DNA of 64,000 bases from JAGVGT01 sp963807225 (GCA_963807225.1 CAWEAD010000011.1:1-64000), one strand, 5' to 3'. Shown: positions 28,497 through 37,808, counted from the first letter of the stretch. Notes: generated by a model from the letters alone, not told the origin. Translations and numbers: made by a program.

Positions 28497-29831
28497 CTAT
28501 ACTTCAAAAAAATCTTCCAACGCCTCCCGGGCGTTGGCGGTCAGGAAGATAATCAGCCGGTCGTCCATATCCAGCACCGTGTCGCCGCGAGCAATCAACA
28601 CACCCTCGCTGCGAACCACGGCCCCGACAATGGTACCCCGGGGAAAACGCAAGGCGCTCAGGGGTTTCCCCTTGAATCTGGGGCTGGGCGGTACCCGGAT
28701 TTCAGCCACCTCGGCATCGCTGCCCAAGAGCGAAGCGGTCGAGACCAACGCCCCCCTTCCCCGGACAAAGCGCAGAATCATGTTGGCCGCCACCAGTTGC
28801 GGGCTTAAAGCCATATCAATTCCGAGCTTGCTCAACATCGGCAGGAAATCGGGGCGGGAGATTTTGGTGATGCAGCGGGACGCGCCATGATGCTTGGCCA
28901 GCAGACTGGCCAGGATATTGGTGGTATCGCTGCCGGTAACCGCCACCACCACATCGGCCCGGTCAATCCCCTCCTCCACCAGATTGGCGGCCTCCAGCCC
29001 GTCGCAGTTCAGGACTACGGTCTCCTCCAGTTCCTCGGTGAGTCTTTTGCAGACCAGCGGATCTTCTTCAAGCAGACGGACATCGACCCCGAGATCCTCC
29101 AGGCGCCGCGCCGCCATGCCGCCGATAGCCCCGCCACCGACGATGAAGACCAGCTCCGGCAGGCTGCTGGAAAACTGGAAGCTTGCCTCCACCTGCGCGA
29201 TGTCGTCCTTACGCACCACCAGGTAGACCTTGTCGCCGGCCTTCAGCACGTCCTCGCCCCGGGGAATGATGGTCACACCGTCATGGACCATGGCCACCAC
29301 CACCGCTTTCAAGCGCAGGTCGATCAGGGTCCGGCCCAGGGCCGGGTTGCCTTTCTGCAGGAGATAACCGAGCAACACCACCTGGCCGCCGGCGAATTCG
29401 GCGGTTTCGAAGGCGTCATGCCGGCTGCAGAGCTTAATGATCTCCTCGGTGATCGCCTGATCCGGGCTGATCAGGAGATCGATACCCAGGGCCCGGTGGG
29501 AATGAGCGGCGCCGGCGGTGTAAAAATCGGGATTGCGCACCCGGGCGATCCGGGTTTCCACTTTATACTGCTGGGAGATGATGCAGGAAATCAGATTTAC
29601 TTCATCGCTGTCGGTGACGGCGATGAAGAGATCGGTGCGATCGATGCCGGCCTCTTCCAGGATCTTGGCCGAGGCCCCGCTGCCGTGGACCGTCATGATA
29701 TTCAAATCCCGCTCGATTCGGCGCAGCTTGGCGACATCCCGGTCGACCAGAACCACTTCCTTACCTTCGGCGGACAGTTTTTCGCTGAGGAAATGCCCGA
29801 CGCGGCCAGCTCCCACGATCATGATCCGCAT
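28497..29831 (-). CDS. trkA: Trk potassium system regulator TrkA
   Basis: The 444-residue protein contains two RCK repeats, each with a Rossmann NAD/ATP site (MIVGAGRVGHFLSEKL at the start, VFIVGGGAIGGMAARRL near residue 235) followed by a TrkA_C domain. It gates TrkH in response to nucleotides. The ribosome site AAGGAGTG precedes the ATG. It heads the trkA-trkH-mnmG unit. Confidence 0.94.
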   Translation of the reverse strand: MRIMIVGAGRVGHFLSEKLSAEGKEVVLVDRDVAKLRRIERDLNIMTVHGSGASAKILEEAGIDRTDLFIAVTDSDEVNLISCIISQQYKVETRIARVRNPDFYTAGAAHSHRALGIDLLISPDQAITEEIIKLCSRHDAFETAEFAGGQVVLLGYLLQKGNPALGRTLIDLRLKAVVVAMVHDGVTIIPRGEDVLKAGDKVYLVVRKDDIAQVEASFQFSSSLPELVFIVGGGAIGGMAARRLEDLGVDVRLLEEDPLVCKRLTEELEETVVLNCDGLEAANLVEEGIDRADVVVAVTGSDTTNILASLLAKHHGASRCITKISRPDFLPMLSKLGIDMALSPQLVAANMILRFVRGRGALVSTASLLGSDAEVAEIRVPPSPRFKGKPLSALRFPRGTIVGAVVRSEGVLIARGDTVLDMDDRLIIFLTANAREALEDFFEV

Positions 29832-29990
29832 CTTTTCACTCCTTGCTGGTCAACCAGAAGCATACCCTCGAACAGAACTCCGCCACCATGCTCTCGCCAT
29901 TGGCGCTTATGGCGACCTGGACTTTTTGATGCCTTATCCGCCAGAAGCTTTGGCTCAAGCATAGCCGGAATACTTTGATATGGTTAATGC

Positions 29991-30809
29991 TTACTTACCC
30001 TTCTCCCACCAGAGTATAGCCCAGAGCGGTTGATGGCGTCGAGGCAGCAACCAGCTGCCGTCCGGCCGGGGCTGCAAGCGCTCGTCCAGAAAAGCTTCGA
30101 ACTTCTCTTCCTCGCCGGGCCGCAATTGGTCAAGCATCCAGCGGCAGGAATCGGCTGCTTCCTCACGGCTGGCGTAAACCGCCGAATATTCTGCCGGGAT
30201 GAAATCGACCCGGGCATAAATACCCAGCCGGTAAAGCATATTTACGGTAAAGATGTAATCCGGGCCGGTTTCAAATTCCCGGCCCACGGCGGCGAAAACA
30301 TCCGGATCGAAAGGTCCGGCCCCGACCCGGTCGGCAATGTAAACCCTCCGGAGGGCGAAATCGTTGAGCTTGATCAAGGCGCTTTCCAGATCGTCGACCG
30401 AAAGCGAACGGGAGGCCACGGCAATGTCGTGGGGCTCAACGCCCAGCTCCCGCCAATCGTCCTCCCAGGACCCATTTACGGTGGCGATGTTGTCGATGCC
30501 TGCCGCCTGCGCCCGGCTCTCGAGCTCAGCCAGCATTTGCGGGGAAAAATCCAGGGCGGTGACCCGACTCACCTTCCGGGACAAGGGCAGAGCCAAGGTG
30601 CCCGGACCGGAGCCCACGTCCAGAACGGTGACGTCGGGGGCCGGATCGATCAAGGCGAGCAGCCGCTCGATATAGCTGCTGTTCAGATTGCGGCGGGCGA
30701 AGGAAGCGGCCTTCCGGTCCCAATCGGCGCTGCCCTTGGCTTTGCAGCTCCGGTGCTGTCTGGTTTCGCGCCAGAGGCAGTTCCAGTCGATCTCCTCGAA
30801 GCCACCCAT
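29991..30809 (-). CDS. SAM-dependent methyltransferase
   Basis: The 272-residue product has a class I methyltransferase core: VTVLDVGSGPGTLALPLSR, VTALDFSPQMLAELE and NIATVNGSWED. The N-terminal WDRKAASFARR fits a small-molecule methyltransferase. I chose the ATG at 30809, preceded by GGAG and immediately after the stop of the upstream methyltransferase, rather than the start at 30878. The target is unknown. Confidence 0.8.
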   Translation of the reverse strand: MGGFEEIDWNCLWRETRQHRSCKAKGSADWDRKAASFARRNLNSSYIERLLALIDPAPDVTVLDVGSGPGTLALPLSRKVSRVTALDFSPQMLAELESRAQAAGIDNIATVNGSWEDDWRELGVEPHDIAVASRSLSVDDLESALIKLNDFALRRVYIADRVGAGPFDPDVFAAVGREFETGPDYIFTVNMLYRLGIYARVDFIPAEYSAVYASREEAADSCRWMLDQLRPGEEEKFEAFLDERLQPRPDGSWLLPRRHQPLWAILWWEKGK

Positions 30810-30810
30810 C

Positions 30811-31524
30811 TCAATTACTCCGTCGAATGTTCTCCTTGAACTGCAGTCGGTTGAGGAGCACGGTGACTTCCTTGTCATCTCCCGCCAACTTGCGGGCCAT
30901 GGTGCCGATAGTGAAATATTCTTCCGCCATTTTCAGGAAAGGCGCCAGGCTTTTGCGCTCGGCGTCGTGAGCCAGGTAGATGGTGCCGCCGGGCGCCAGG
31001 TAGTTAAGGAAAATCTTCAGCAGTGGTTGAAAAAAATCGGGCCGGAAAAGAATCTCGGCGCCGATAATGGTGTCGAAACGTGGCATTTTCGGGGGCTTGA
31101 GCCAGTCGATGATTCGGAATTCCACCCCGGTCAGGCCATTGGCGGCCGCGCTTACGCGCTGGAAATCAAGGATCTGTGGCTCATAGTCGCTCAAGGTCAC
31201 CCGGTTTCCGGCACAGGCCGCGGCCAGGCCGGGGGCGCCCAGACCGGCCCCCAATTCCAACAGCCGGCGGTCACCGCCGGGAACGGGCTGAGCCAGCATC
31301 AGGTCGGCCATGAGCAGAGCCGCCTCCCAGAGGCGAACCCAAAAAGGAAAACCGGAGACATCCGCAAAAGGATCCCGCCCGTTCAGGAGCGGCTCGATAT
31401 CGGCCACCTGCAGGATATGCAATTCCCGACCGCGAAGGCGCAGGGTATCGAACTCGGTGCGATAACGGCGACGAAGGCGCCGCAAAATTTCCTTGGAGGC
31501 CGGAGGCAGGACGGGATTGGTCAT
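30811..31524 (-). CDS. Protein-type methyltransferase (METTL/Nnt1-like family 16)
   Basis: The 237-residue protein has the family-16 pattern: FPFWVRLWEAALLMADLML, then LLELGAGLGAPGLAAA (SAM motif I), VTLSDYEPQILDF and FDTIIGAEILFRPDFFQPL (post-I and motif II). Members methylate lysines on proteins or small amines. It lies seven bases downstream of uppP and is followed directly by another methyltransferase. Confidence 0.75.
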   Translation of the reverse strand: MTNPVLPPASKEILRRLRRRYRTEFDTLRLRGRELHILQVADIEPLLNGRDPFADVSGFPFWVRLWEAALLMADLMLAQPVPGGDRRLLELGAGLGAPGLAAACAGNRVTLSDYEPQILDFQRVSAAANGLTGVEFRIIDWLKPPKMPRFDTIIGAEILFRPDFFQPLLKIFLNYLAPGGTIYLAHDAERKSLAPFLKMAEEYFTIGTMARKLAGDDKEVTVLLNRLQFKENIRRSN

Positions 31525-31531
31525 GGTACGC

Positions 31532-32341
31532 TCAATGCAGGAAAAGGCTCAGATATACAAGCCCGGCCAGGGCCAGGCGATAATACGCAAAGATGTCGAA
31601 ACTCCTGGTCCGGATGAACTTCAACAGCCAGGCAATGACCGCATAACCGGAAAGGGCCGCGGCCAGAAAGCCGGTTAGAAACACGCCCCCCTCGCCGCCG
31701 ACCGTGCCCTGGGCGATGATCTTGGGGAGACTGTAAATCCCGGCTCCGAAAATGATCGGAGCCGACATCAGAAAGGAAAAGCGGGCGGCGGCCTCGCGAT
31801 TCAAGCCGCGGAAGAGGCCGGTGCTCATGGTGATGCCGCTGCGCGAAACCCCGGGAACCACGGCCAGGGCCTGGGACAGACCGATCAGCAGGGCATCGGC
31901 AAGGGAGATGGCGTGAATGTTACGATTCCTGCGCCCGACCCTTTCGGCCAGGAGCAGGAGCAGGCCGATCCCGCCCAGGGTGGTGGCCACCAGGGCCGGA
32001 CTGCGAAAAAGGGTCTCCGCCGGTTTCTCCAGCAGTACCCCGAACAGCGCCCCCGGTATGGTGGCCAGACAGAGGTAGAAAAAAAGGCGCCGATGAAAAG
32101 CGGCGTCGGGATTGACAGCCCGTCCCGGCAACAGAGCCGCCGCCATCAACCGGAAATCATGGAAAAAATAGATCAGGATTGCCGCCAGAGTGCCCAGATG
32201 CAGGGCGACGTCGAAAACCAGACCACCCTCGCTGAAGCCCAGGAAATGTTCGGCCAGGATCAAGTGGCCGGAGCTGGAAACCGGCAGGAATTCCGTGGCC
32301 CCTTGCAGTATTCCCAGCATTATCGCGTAAATAAAATCCAT
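31532..32341 (-). CDS. uppP: Undecaprenyl-diphosphatase UppP
   Basis: UppP (BacA) recycles undecaprenyl pyrophosphate to the monophosphate carrier for peptidoglycan and other wall polymers. The 269-residue integral membrane protein contains the catalytic motifs GATEFLPVSSSGHL and VVPGVSRSGITMSTG. It is the first gene of a unit with the two methyltransferases. Confidence 0.95.
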   Translation of the reverse strand: MDFIYAIMLGILQGATEFLPVSSSGHLILAEHFLGFSEGGLVFDVALHLGTLAAILIYFFHDFRLMAAALLPGRAVNPDAAFHRRLFFYLCLATIPGALFGVLLEKPAETLFRSPALVATTLGGIGLLLLLAERVGRRNRNIHAISLADALLIGLSQALAVVPGVSRSGITMSTGLFRGLNREAAARFSFLMSAPIIFGAGIYSLPKIIAQGTVGGEGGVFLTGFLAAALSGYAVIAWLLKFIRTRSFDIFAYYRLALAGLVYLSLFLH

Positions 32342-32574
32342 GGGTTGGCACTATAAGTAAGGGGGTGGGAAAAGTAAACAAAAAGGAGGGTCTTACACTT
32401 TGGCTTTATCGAAGAGGATCGTCTGCTCCTACAATCTTGGTTTTCCCTGACTGCCGGAACATGTTTGCGATTTGGGGAATAGGCTGGGGCACCATCCGGA
32501 CTGGCCCGTTTGACATTATCCGCTCAGGGTGTTGCGGTTATTTTTCCGGACTACCTGACGGCCGGAACCCGGGC
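32342..32574. other. Intergenic region without recognised gene
   Basis: Between uppP and the terminator of the small secreted protein gene. It must hold the uppP promoter on the minus strand. Short open frames on the plus strand lack ribosome sites and recognisable sequence. Confidence 0.3.
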
Positions 32575-32611
32575 AAAAAAAACGGTTGCCTGGCCGAAGC
32601 CAGACAACCGT
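32575..32611 (-). terminator. Terminator after the 68-residue protein gene
   Basis: The stem ACGGTTGCCTGGC pairs with GCCAGACAACCGT around a CGAA tetraloop, with seven T residues on the minus strand after the stem. It lies 28 bases downstream of the small gene. Confidence 0.88.
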
Positions 32612-32638
32612 AAATTCGTCGCTCGCGTCCGAAACTGC

Positions 32639-32845
32639 TTAGCAGCCTTCGACCGCTTTTTTCTTCTCGGTAACTTTGACTTCCATGCCGGACTTCAGTT
32701 TATCGGCGCCCTTGCACTCAAGGGTCACGGTATTGCCGTCAACGGCCTTCACTTCACAATTTACTTTTGTGGCAGCCACACCGATGCCGGCGAAACCAAC
32801 AGTTAAAGCAGCAGCCATAATCAGGGTAATGATTTTCTTGCTCAT
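32639..32845 (-). CDS. Small secreted protein, 68 residues
   Basis: A signal peptide (IITLIMAAALTVGFAGIGVA) is followed by a mature part of about 44 residues containing KVNCEVKAVDGNTVTLEC and KLKSGMEVKVTEKKK, which looks like a small OB- or beta-type fold, and a C-terminal Cys. The start is preceded by GAGGAG-type sequence and it has its own terminator, so it is a real monocistronic gene. I recognise no characterised family. The three cysteines could bind metal or form disulphides. Confidence 0.75.
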   Translation of the reverse strand: MSKKIITLIMAAALTVGFAGIGVAATKVNCEVKAVDGNTVTLECKGADKLKSGMEVKVTEKKKAVEGC

Positions 32846-32997
32846 AACTTAACTCCTCTTCTTAGTAGAATTGTCTGCCGTTGCCTCTTCCCAAGATTGG
32901 AAATTATAAATAAATCAGTATCTCTGTCAAGGGGAAATCCTGAGAGACAGATACGTATCATACCCTCTATCCTGACTTATCCGGGAATCAGGCCCCG

Positions 32998-33513
32998 TTA
33001 GTTGAGCAGCTTCTCAATCTCGCCGCTCAAAATCTTTTCGGACACGTAGCCGTCATAACGTTTGACCAGGTTTCCCTCCCGATCCACCAGAAAAGTGGCC
33101 GGAACCCCCATGACCCCGCCGAAGCCCCGAGCCAGGGAGGTGCTTCCGATAATAACCGGATAATTGACGCCCAGCTTTTCCAGGAATTTAGCGACCACCT
33201 TCCGGCCACCCTCATCCATGGAAATCCCGAGAATAGTAAAGCCGCGCGCCCGATACTTATCCTGCATCTCAATCAGGGAAGGGATTTCCTTGCGGCAAGG
33301 TGGGCACCAGGTGGCCCAGAAGTTTACCAGTACGACTTGACCGTGCAGTGAGGCGCTATCGATTTTCCCCTGACCCATTACAGTCTCTTCGGAGAAATCC
33401 GGCAGTTTTTTGACCGTTGCCGCCAAGGCAGGCGCCACCGCCGTCATCGTCAACAACAGGGCTAGCAGCCCCACCCACAAACCTGCACCCAAAAAACTCT
33501 TTTCTTGCCGCAT
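32998..33513 (-). CDS. TlpA-like periplasmic thiol-disulphide oxidoreductase
   Basis: A 171-residue thioredoxin-fold protein with a signal peptide or anchor (WVGLLALLLTMTAVAPALA). The active site WATWCPPCRKE is followed by a cis-proline region in GVPATFLVDREG. Such proteins reduce periplasmic thiols, often for cytochrome c maturation, which fits a genome with multiheme cytochromes. The ATG at 33513 is chosen because GAGG is six bases upstream; the ATG at 33519 would have no spacing. Confidence 0.9.
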   Translation of the reverse strand: MRQEKSFLGAGLWVGLLALLLTMTAVAPALAATVKKLPDFSEETVMGQGKIDSASLHGQVVLVNFWATWCPPCRKEIPSLIEMQDKYRARGFTILGISMDEGGRKVVAKFLEKLGVNYPVIIGSTSLARGFGGVMGVPATFLVDREGNLVKRYDGYVSEKILSGEIEKLLN

Positions 33514-33639
33514 ACCCATCCTCGTCTATGATTGATAACGGGGCAGGTTGACCGACCCCGAACCGTTCAGGCCAACATTAAAAACAATAATACCTTTCCG
33601 GCTCTGGCGAAAGGGTTTTATCCGCAACCAGGTTATGTT

Positions 33640-34395
33640 TCAAAGGTCGCGCCGGGCGACAATTTCCCCCCTGACCCCGATGACCGCTTCCGAGACTTTG
33701 ATCTCCCGGCCGGAAAGCTTCAGGGCCTCGGCGACGATGTGACGCATATTGCCGCAACAGGGCACCTCCATAATCACCATGGTAACTGTCCTGGGGTGGG
33801 CGGTTTCGAATATCTCCTTGAACTTTTGCACGTAGGCGGGGGCATCGTCAAACTTGGGGCAGCCCATCAGCACCGCCCGACCGGCCAGGAAATCACGGTG
33901 AAAATCCGGGTAGGCCAGGGCGGTACAATCGGCCGCCACCAGCAAGTCGCAATCCTTCAGGAACGGCGCGCTGGCCGGAACCAGTCGAATTTGCACCGGC
34001 CAGTGGCTCAAGGCGGAAGAACCCACCGGGGCCGATACCGCCGGCCGATTGGCCGCTTGACAAGGGGACTGGGAAGCAAACATCCGCAGCTTGGCCGAAG
34101 GACAACCGGCAGGGGGAGGGCTTTGCGGCTGCTCTTTTTGTGCGACCGGACGAACCTTCAACAACTCCTCCACCGCCGCCTCGTCGAAGTCGTCGGCCAG
34201 CCGCTCGGTGATCCGCAATGCCCCCTGGGGACACTCGCCCAGGCAGGCCCCCAGACCGTCGCAGTATTTTTCGGCCAGCATTCGGGCCTTGCCATCGATA
34301 ATTTCCAAGGCCCCTTCGGCACAGGAGGGCACGCATTGGCCGCAACCGTCGCACAACTCTTCATCGATCTCGATAATCTTCCGGGTAACTTTCAT
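33640..34395 (-). CDS. Two-[4Fe-4S] ferredoxin-type protein of the hcp operon
   Basis: The 251-residue protein begins with two ferredoxin motifs (CDGCGQCVPSC and CDGLGACLGECP, the second with a changed first spacing). A linker and a C-terminal domain follow, with PCCGN and MGCPKFDD cysteine motifs. Proteins of this kind are encoded next to hcp in anaerobes and probably pass electrons to hybrid cluster protein. It is the last gene of the hcp-HD-ferredoxin series; the gap to the HD gene is about 126 bases. Confidence 0.82.
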   Translation of the reverse strand: MKVTRKIIEIDEELCDGCGQCVPSCAEGALEIIDGKARMLAEKYCDGLGACLGECPQGALRITERLADDFDEAAVEELLKVRPVAQKEQPQSPPPAGCPSAKLRMFASQSPCQAANRPAVSAPVGSSALSHWPVQIRLVPASAPFLKDCDLLVAADCTALAYPDFHRDFLAGRAVLMGCPKFDDAPAYVQKFKEIFETAHPRTVTMVIMEVPCCGNMRHIVAEALKLSGREIKVSEAVIGVRGEIVARRDL

Positions 34396-34521
34396 ATTGT
34401 TCTCCGCGTGTTCTTGATGAATTCAACAAAGGCTCAATACCAACCACGGATGTCGCGGGGGCAGAGAGGAAAATCCAGGCGAAAAAGCTCTGCGTTATTG
34501 GTGATCAATGCGCTAAGAAAA

Positions 34522-35277
34522 TCAGCTGCCGAGCAACACCCTGGCCGCCACCCGCGCTCCGGCCTCGGTCAGAAAGGAAGCAGCCACTACTTTGGCCAGG
34601 TGCTCGGGAGTAGATGGATTTTCCTGTTGTTTTTCCTCCAGGTTGACAATCAGATCAGCATCATAAAGGACCTTGAAATTACTGGACTCTTCCAAACGAG
34701 GCTGATGATGATGGCCGATGATGTCGCAGACCTCCTCAATCAGTCCCTGGGCGGCGCCCAGTCCGGTCAGGATTTCCCGGGCCACCGGCGGTCCCTCCTG
34801 ATGTTGGTAGCGAGGCGAGGAACTCTGGTACTTGCGCTCGGCCTCTTTGATGCCGATATCATGAAGATAAGCGGTGATTCCGGCCACCGCCGGGTTGTAA
34901 TCGGCAGGAGCCTCGGTCTGCGCGGCCAGCAGCTTACCGATCTCCTCGACATAACGGGCCACCCGGGTGGCATGGCCGATCCGGCGAAAATCCTGCCCGA
35001 AATACTTCTTCATCTCGATGGCTACCCGTTCTTTCAAAAGATCCTGTTTACCGGCCAAGAGTTCCGGCGGCAACTCGCCCAGGCACTGGGTAGCATAAGG
35101 ACAATATGAGGCGCAGCCGAAATCCATCCGGGGATTCAAAACCTTTTCGCCGCAGCCCCCGCACTTCCTGGTGTTGTCATCTTTAAAAAACTCCACCACC
35201 GTGCCGCACTTGGGACAGGGGGCCTCGAAAACCGCGGCCCCATCCCAGTAGCGACTATCTTGTCCGGGGCATTGCAT
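34522..35277 (-). CDS. HD-domain phosphohydrolase with zinc-ribbon N-terminus
   Basis: The 251-residue product has an N-terminal cysteine-rich region (CPKCG, CGGCG, CASYCPYATQC) and an HD domain with the metal-binding histidines and aspartate in RRIGHATRVARYVEEI, AYLHDIGIKE and DIIGHHHQ. HD proteins hydrolyse phosphoesters; here the substrate is unknown, but genes of this architecture are known beside hcp. The ATG at 35277 has AAGGAG seven bases upstream; earlier in-frame starts are rejected. Confidence 0.82.
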   Translation of the reverse strand: MQCPGQDSRYWDGAAVFEAPCPKCGTVVEFFKDDNTRKCGGCGEKVLNPRMDFGCASYCPYATQCLGELPPELLAGKQDLLKERVAIEMKKYFGQDFRRIGHATRVARYVEEIGKLLAAQTEAPADYNPAVAGITAYLHDIGIKEAERKYQSSSPRYQHQEGPPVAREILTGLGAAQGLIEEVCDIIGHHHQPRLEESSNFKVLYDADLIVNLEEKQQENPSTPEHLAKVVAASFLTEAGARVAARVLLGS

Positions 35278-35382
35278 AACGATCTCCTTTGCAGGGTCCA
35301 TAACCGGCCGGGAGAAGCAACTTCCCCCGGCCGGAATCGAACAACCATTGTTTATTGTTGAGTGAAACAATCAATGAATACT

Positions 35383-37011
35383 TTAACCAAGGATCGCCTT
35401 CAAGTCATCCTCCGGGGTGGTAATCGGCTTGACGGCAAAGTTGTCGACCAGCACCTGCAGGACATTCGGGCTAATGAAGGCCGGCAGGGTGGGCCCGAGC
35501 CGAATATTCTTGATGCCCAGACTGAAGAGGGTCAGGAGGATAACCACCGCCTTCTGCTCATACCAGGAGAGGATCATCGACAGCGGCAGGTCGTTGACTC
35601 CGCAGTCGAAGGCCCCGGCCAGGGCTACGGCGATCTGAATGGCCGAGTAGGCGTCGTTGCACTGTCCAACGTCGAGGAGCCGCGGGATGCCGCCGATATC
35701 GCCCAGGTTCTTGTCGAAGAAGCGGAACTTGCCACAGGCCAGGGTCAGAACCATGCAGTCGGCCGGGATCTGCTCGACCAGTTTGGTGTAGTAATCACGG
35801 CCGGGTTTGGCGCCGTCGCAGCCGCCGACCAGGAAGAAGTGGCGGATATCCTTATTCTTGACCGCGGCGATGACCTTGTCGGCCACCGACAGTACGGCGT
35901 TGCGGGCGAAGCCTACCATCACCGAGCCCTTGTCGGTATCCTCGGTAAAACCGGGCAGGCCCAAGGCCCGCTCGATGACCGGGGCGAAGTTCTTGTCGTC
36001 GCCGATATGGGTCACACCCGGCCAGGCCACCATCCCGGAGGTGAAGATATTGCCCTTATAGGATTCGGTGGGCTTCTGGATGCAGTTGGTGGTCATGAGA
36101 ATGGCGCCTGGGAACTGGGCGAATTCCTTGGCCTGATTCTGCCAGGCCGTGCCGTAATGGCCATGGAAATGGGGATGCTTCTTCAACTCCGGATAGCCGT
36201 GGCAGGGCAGCATCTCGCCGTGGGTATAGACGTTGATGCCCTGGCCGGCGCTCTGCTGCAGGATCAGGTCCAGGTCCTTCAGGTCATGCCCCGAGACCAG
36301 GATGGCCTTGCCCTGCTTGGCGCCCAAGGGTACCGAGGTGGGGGTGGGATGGCCGTAGGTGCCGGTGTTGCCGGCGTCCAGCAACTCCATGGCCCGCAGA
36401 TTGACCTCACCGCACTTCAGGGCCGCGGCCACGCAGTCACCGACGGCCAGCCCGTCTTTCAGCATCACCGCCAGGGCCTCGTGGATGAAGTCATAGATCG
36501 CCTGGTCTTCCTGGCCCATGACTCGAGCGTGGTCGGTATAGGCGGCCAGACCCTTGAGGCCGAAGAGCAGGGTGTACTTGAGCGAGCGGATGTCCTCGTT
36601 TTCGGCCGGGTCGCCGGTTAAAGAGACCTTCTGACCCTGAGCCGCCATCCCGGCAGCATCCGCGGCCGGCTGGAAGTTGGCGGCAGCCTCGGGGAAATCG
36701 ACCTTGCCGCCGGCTGCGGCCACTTTGGCCTTGAGCTGGTCCCGCTTGGCCACAGTCTCACGGATCAAGCCGGCCAACCGCTCAGCGTCGAAGTTGACGT
36801 TGGTCAAGGTCGAGAACACCGCCTCGCAGGTAAAAAGTCCCACTGCAGGCTCGTTCACCCCGACCTTCTTTCCCTCGACTGCATAGATGGAAAGCCCTTG
36901 CAGGGCATGAATCAACAGATCCTGCAAATCCGAAACCTCCGGGTTCTTACCGCACACCCCGATGGTGGTACATCCGCCCTTGGCCGCCTGTTCGCATTGA
37001 AAACAAAACAT
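35383..37011 (-). CDS. hcp: Hydroxylamine reductase / hybrid cluster protein
   Basis: Hcp reduces hydroxylamine or nitric oxide and protects against nitrosative stress. The 542-residue product has the N-terminal cysteines C3, C6, C14 and C20 of the short anaerobe type. It also has the hybrid-cluster ligands in VSGHDLKDL, THGEMLPCHGYPEL, TTNCIQKP and TLACGKFRF. The ATG at 37011 has GAGGAGG upstream. An HcpR-type palindrome lies at 37157-37170. Confidence 0.95.
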   Translation of the reverse strand: MFCFQCEQAAKGGCTTIGVCGKNPEVSDLQDLLIHALQGLSIYAVEGKKVGVNEPAVGLFTCEAVFSTLTNVNFDAERLAGLIRETVAKRDQLKAKVAAAGGKVDFPEAAANFQPAADAAGMAAQGQKVSLTGDPAENEDIRSLKYTLLFGLKGLAAYTDHARVMGQEDQAIYDFIHEALAVMLKDGLAVGDCVAAALKCGEVNLRAMELLDAGNTGTYGHPTPTSVPLGAKQGKAILVSGHDLKDLDLILQQSAGQGINVYTHGEMLPCHGYPELKKHPHFHGHYGTAWQNQAKEFAQFPGAILMTTNCIQKPTESYKGNIFTSGMVAWPGVTHIGDDKNFAPVIERALGLPGFTEDTDKGSVMVGFARNAVLSVADKVIAAVKNKDIRHFFLVGGCDGAKPGRDYYTKLVEQIPADCMVLTLACGKFRFFDKNLGDIGGIPRLLDVGQCNDAYSAIQIAVALAGAFDCGVNDLPLSMILSWYEQKAVVILLTLFSLGIKNIRLGPTLPAFISPNVLQVLVDNFAVKPITTPEDDLKAILG

Positions 37012-37156
37012 GGTAAACCTCCTCAGTGAAATTATTAATTTGCCAATTTGTTCATAGACTTTTGCGGTTGAGTCGCGCCAACCAAGTACTATTAAAGAAA
37101 CTCGACAGAGCACGATTCGTTTTTCAGAAGGATAACGGAAGGGCGGCCCGGCGGCT

Positions 37157-37170
37157 TTGACTTAGGTCAA
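37157..37170. promoter_or_regulatory. HcpR/FNR-family operator upstream of hcp
   Basis: TTGACTTAGGTCAA is a perfect TTGAC-N4-GTCAA inverted repeat, 146 bases before the hcp ATG and on the hcp side of the preceding gene's terminator. CRP/FNR-family HcpR regulators in deltaproteobacteria are known to bind sites of the type TTGACnnnnGTCAA near hcp. It probably activates hcp under nitrosative stress. The regulator gene is not in the window. Confidence 0.72.
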
Positions 37171-37197
37171 TCGGGCTCTTTTTTGGGGATCACTCAC

Positions 37198-37232
37198 AAA
37201 AAAAAGGTCGCCCGGGATTCCGGACGACCTTT
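37198..37232 (-). terminator. Terminator after the TPR gene
   Basis: The stem AAAGGTCGnCCGG pairs with CCGGnCGACCTTT, and on the minus strand it is followed by nine or more T residues. It ends the TPR gene transcript and separates it from the hcp promoter. Confidence 0.88.
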
Positions 37233-37259
37233 GACTGGGACCATAAAGGTGGAGTTGGT

Positions 37260-37808
37260 TTATTTTTCCGGGCAAATCGACTGCATATCGTCCAATTGTT
37301 CTTGGGAGATCACGGCCCCAACTTTCTGGGCGAAGCGGATGTGCTCCCAGGCCCGCTTACCGTCGAGTTGGTTGCAATAATACTGAGCCAGATTGAAATG
37401 GGCCTCCTTGTTCATCGGGTCGATAGCCAGGGCCTTATCGTACATCTGCAATCCCTCCTGATCATTACCCTGCAGGATTAATACGAAACCCAGATTGACG
37501 TAAACCTCGGGTTTCGGCGATTCGGACAAATCGATGGTCTTGCGGAAGTAGCTCGCAGCCGTCTTGAATTTCCCCTGGGCCGCGTAGACCTGGGCCAAGC
37601 CGTAATAGGCCTGGGCATAGCTGGGATCGATCACGATGGCCTGATCAAAACGTCCTTTGGCTTCTGCCAACTTACCCGCATTAAAGAATTCCATCCCCTT
37701 GGTCACTTCCTCTTTGGCATAATATCTGACTTCTTTGGCCGCGGCAGCGGTGTAAAACACCGCTGCCATTGCCATCAGAAGCAAACCGGCCAACCAGACT
37801 TTCTTCAT
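37260..37808 (-). CDS. Exported TPR-repeat protein
   Basis: A 182-residue protein with a signal peptide (VWLAGLLLMAMAAVFYTAAAA) and about four tetratricopeptide repeats (AKGRFDQAIVIDPSYAQAYY, AASYFRKTIDL, GLQMYDKALAIDP, then AHFNLAQYY). It probably acts as a periplasmic scaffold; no partner can be named. The ATG at 37808 has GGAGGTGG upstream and is preferred over the start at 37841. Confidence 0.85.
   Translation of the reverse strand: MKKVWLAGLLLMAMAAVFYTAAAAKEVRYYAKEEVTKGMEFFNAGKLAEAKGRFDQAIVIDPSYAQAYYGLAQVYAAQGKFKTAASYFRKTIDLSESPKPEVYVNLGFVLILQGNDQEGLQMYDKALAIDPMNKEAHFNLAQYYCNQLDGKRAWEHIRFAQKVGAVISQEQLDDMQSICPEK

Noticed and set aside
33532..35109. Open frame of about 525 codons on the plus strand
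   Set aside because: It lies opposite the ferredoxin and HD genes, both of which have clear motifs and ribosome sites.
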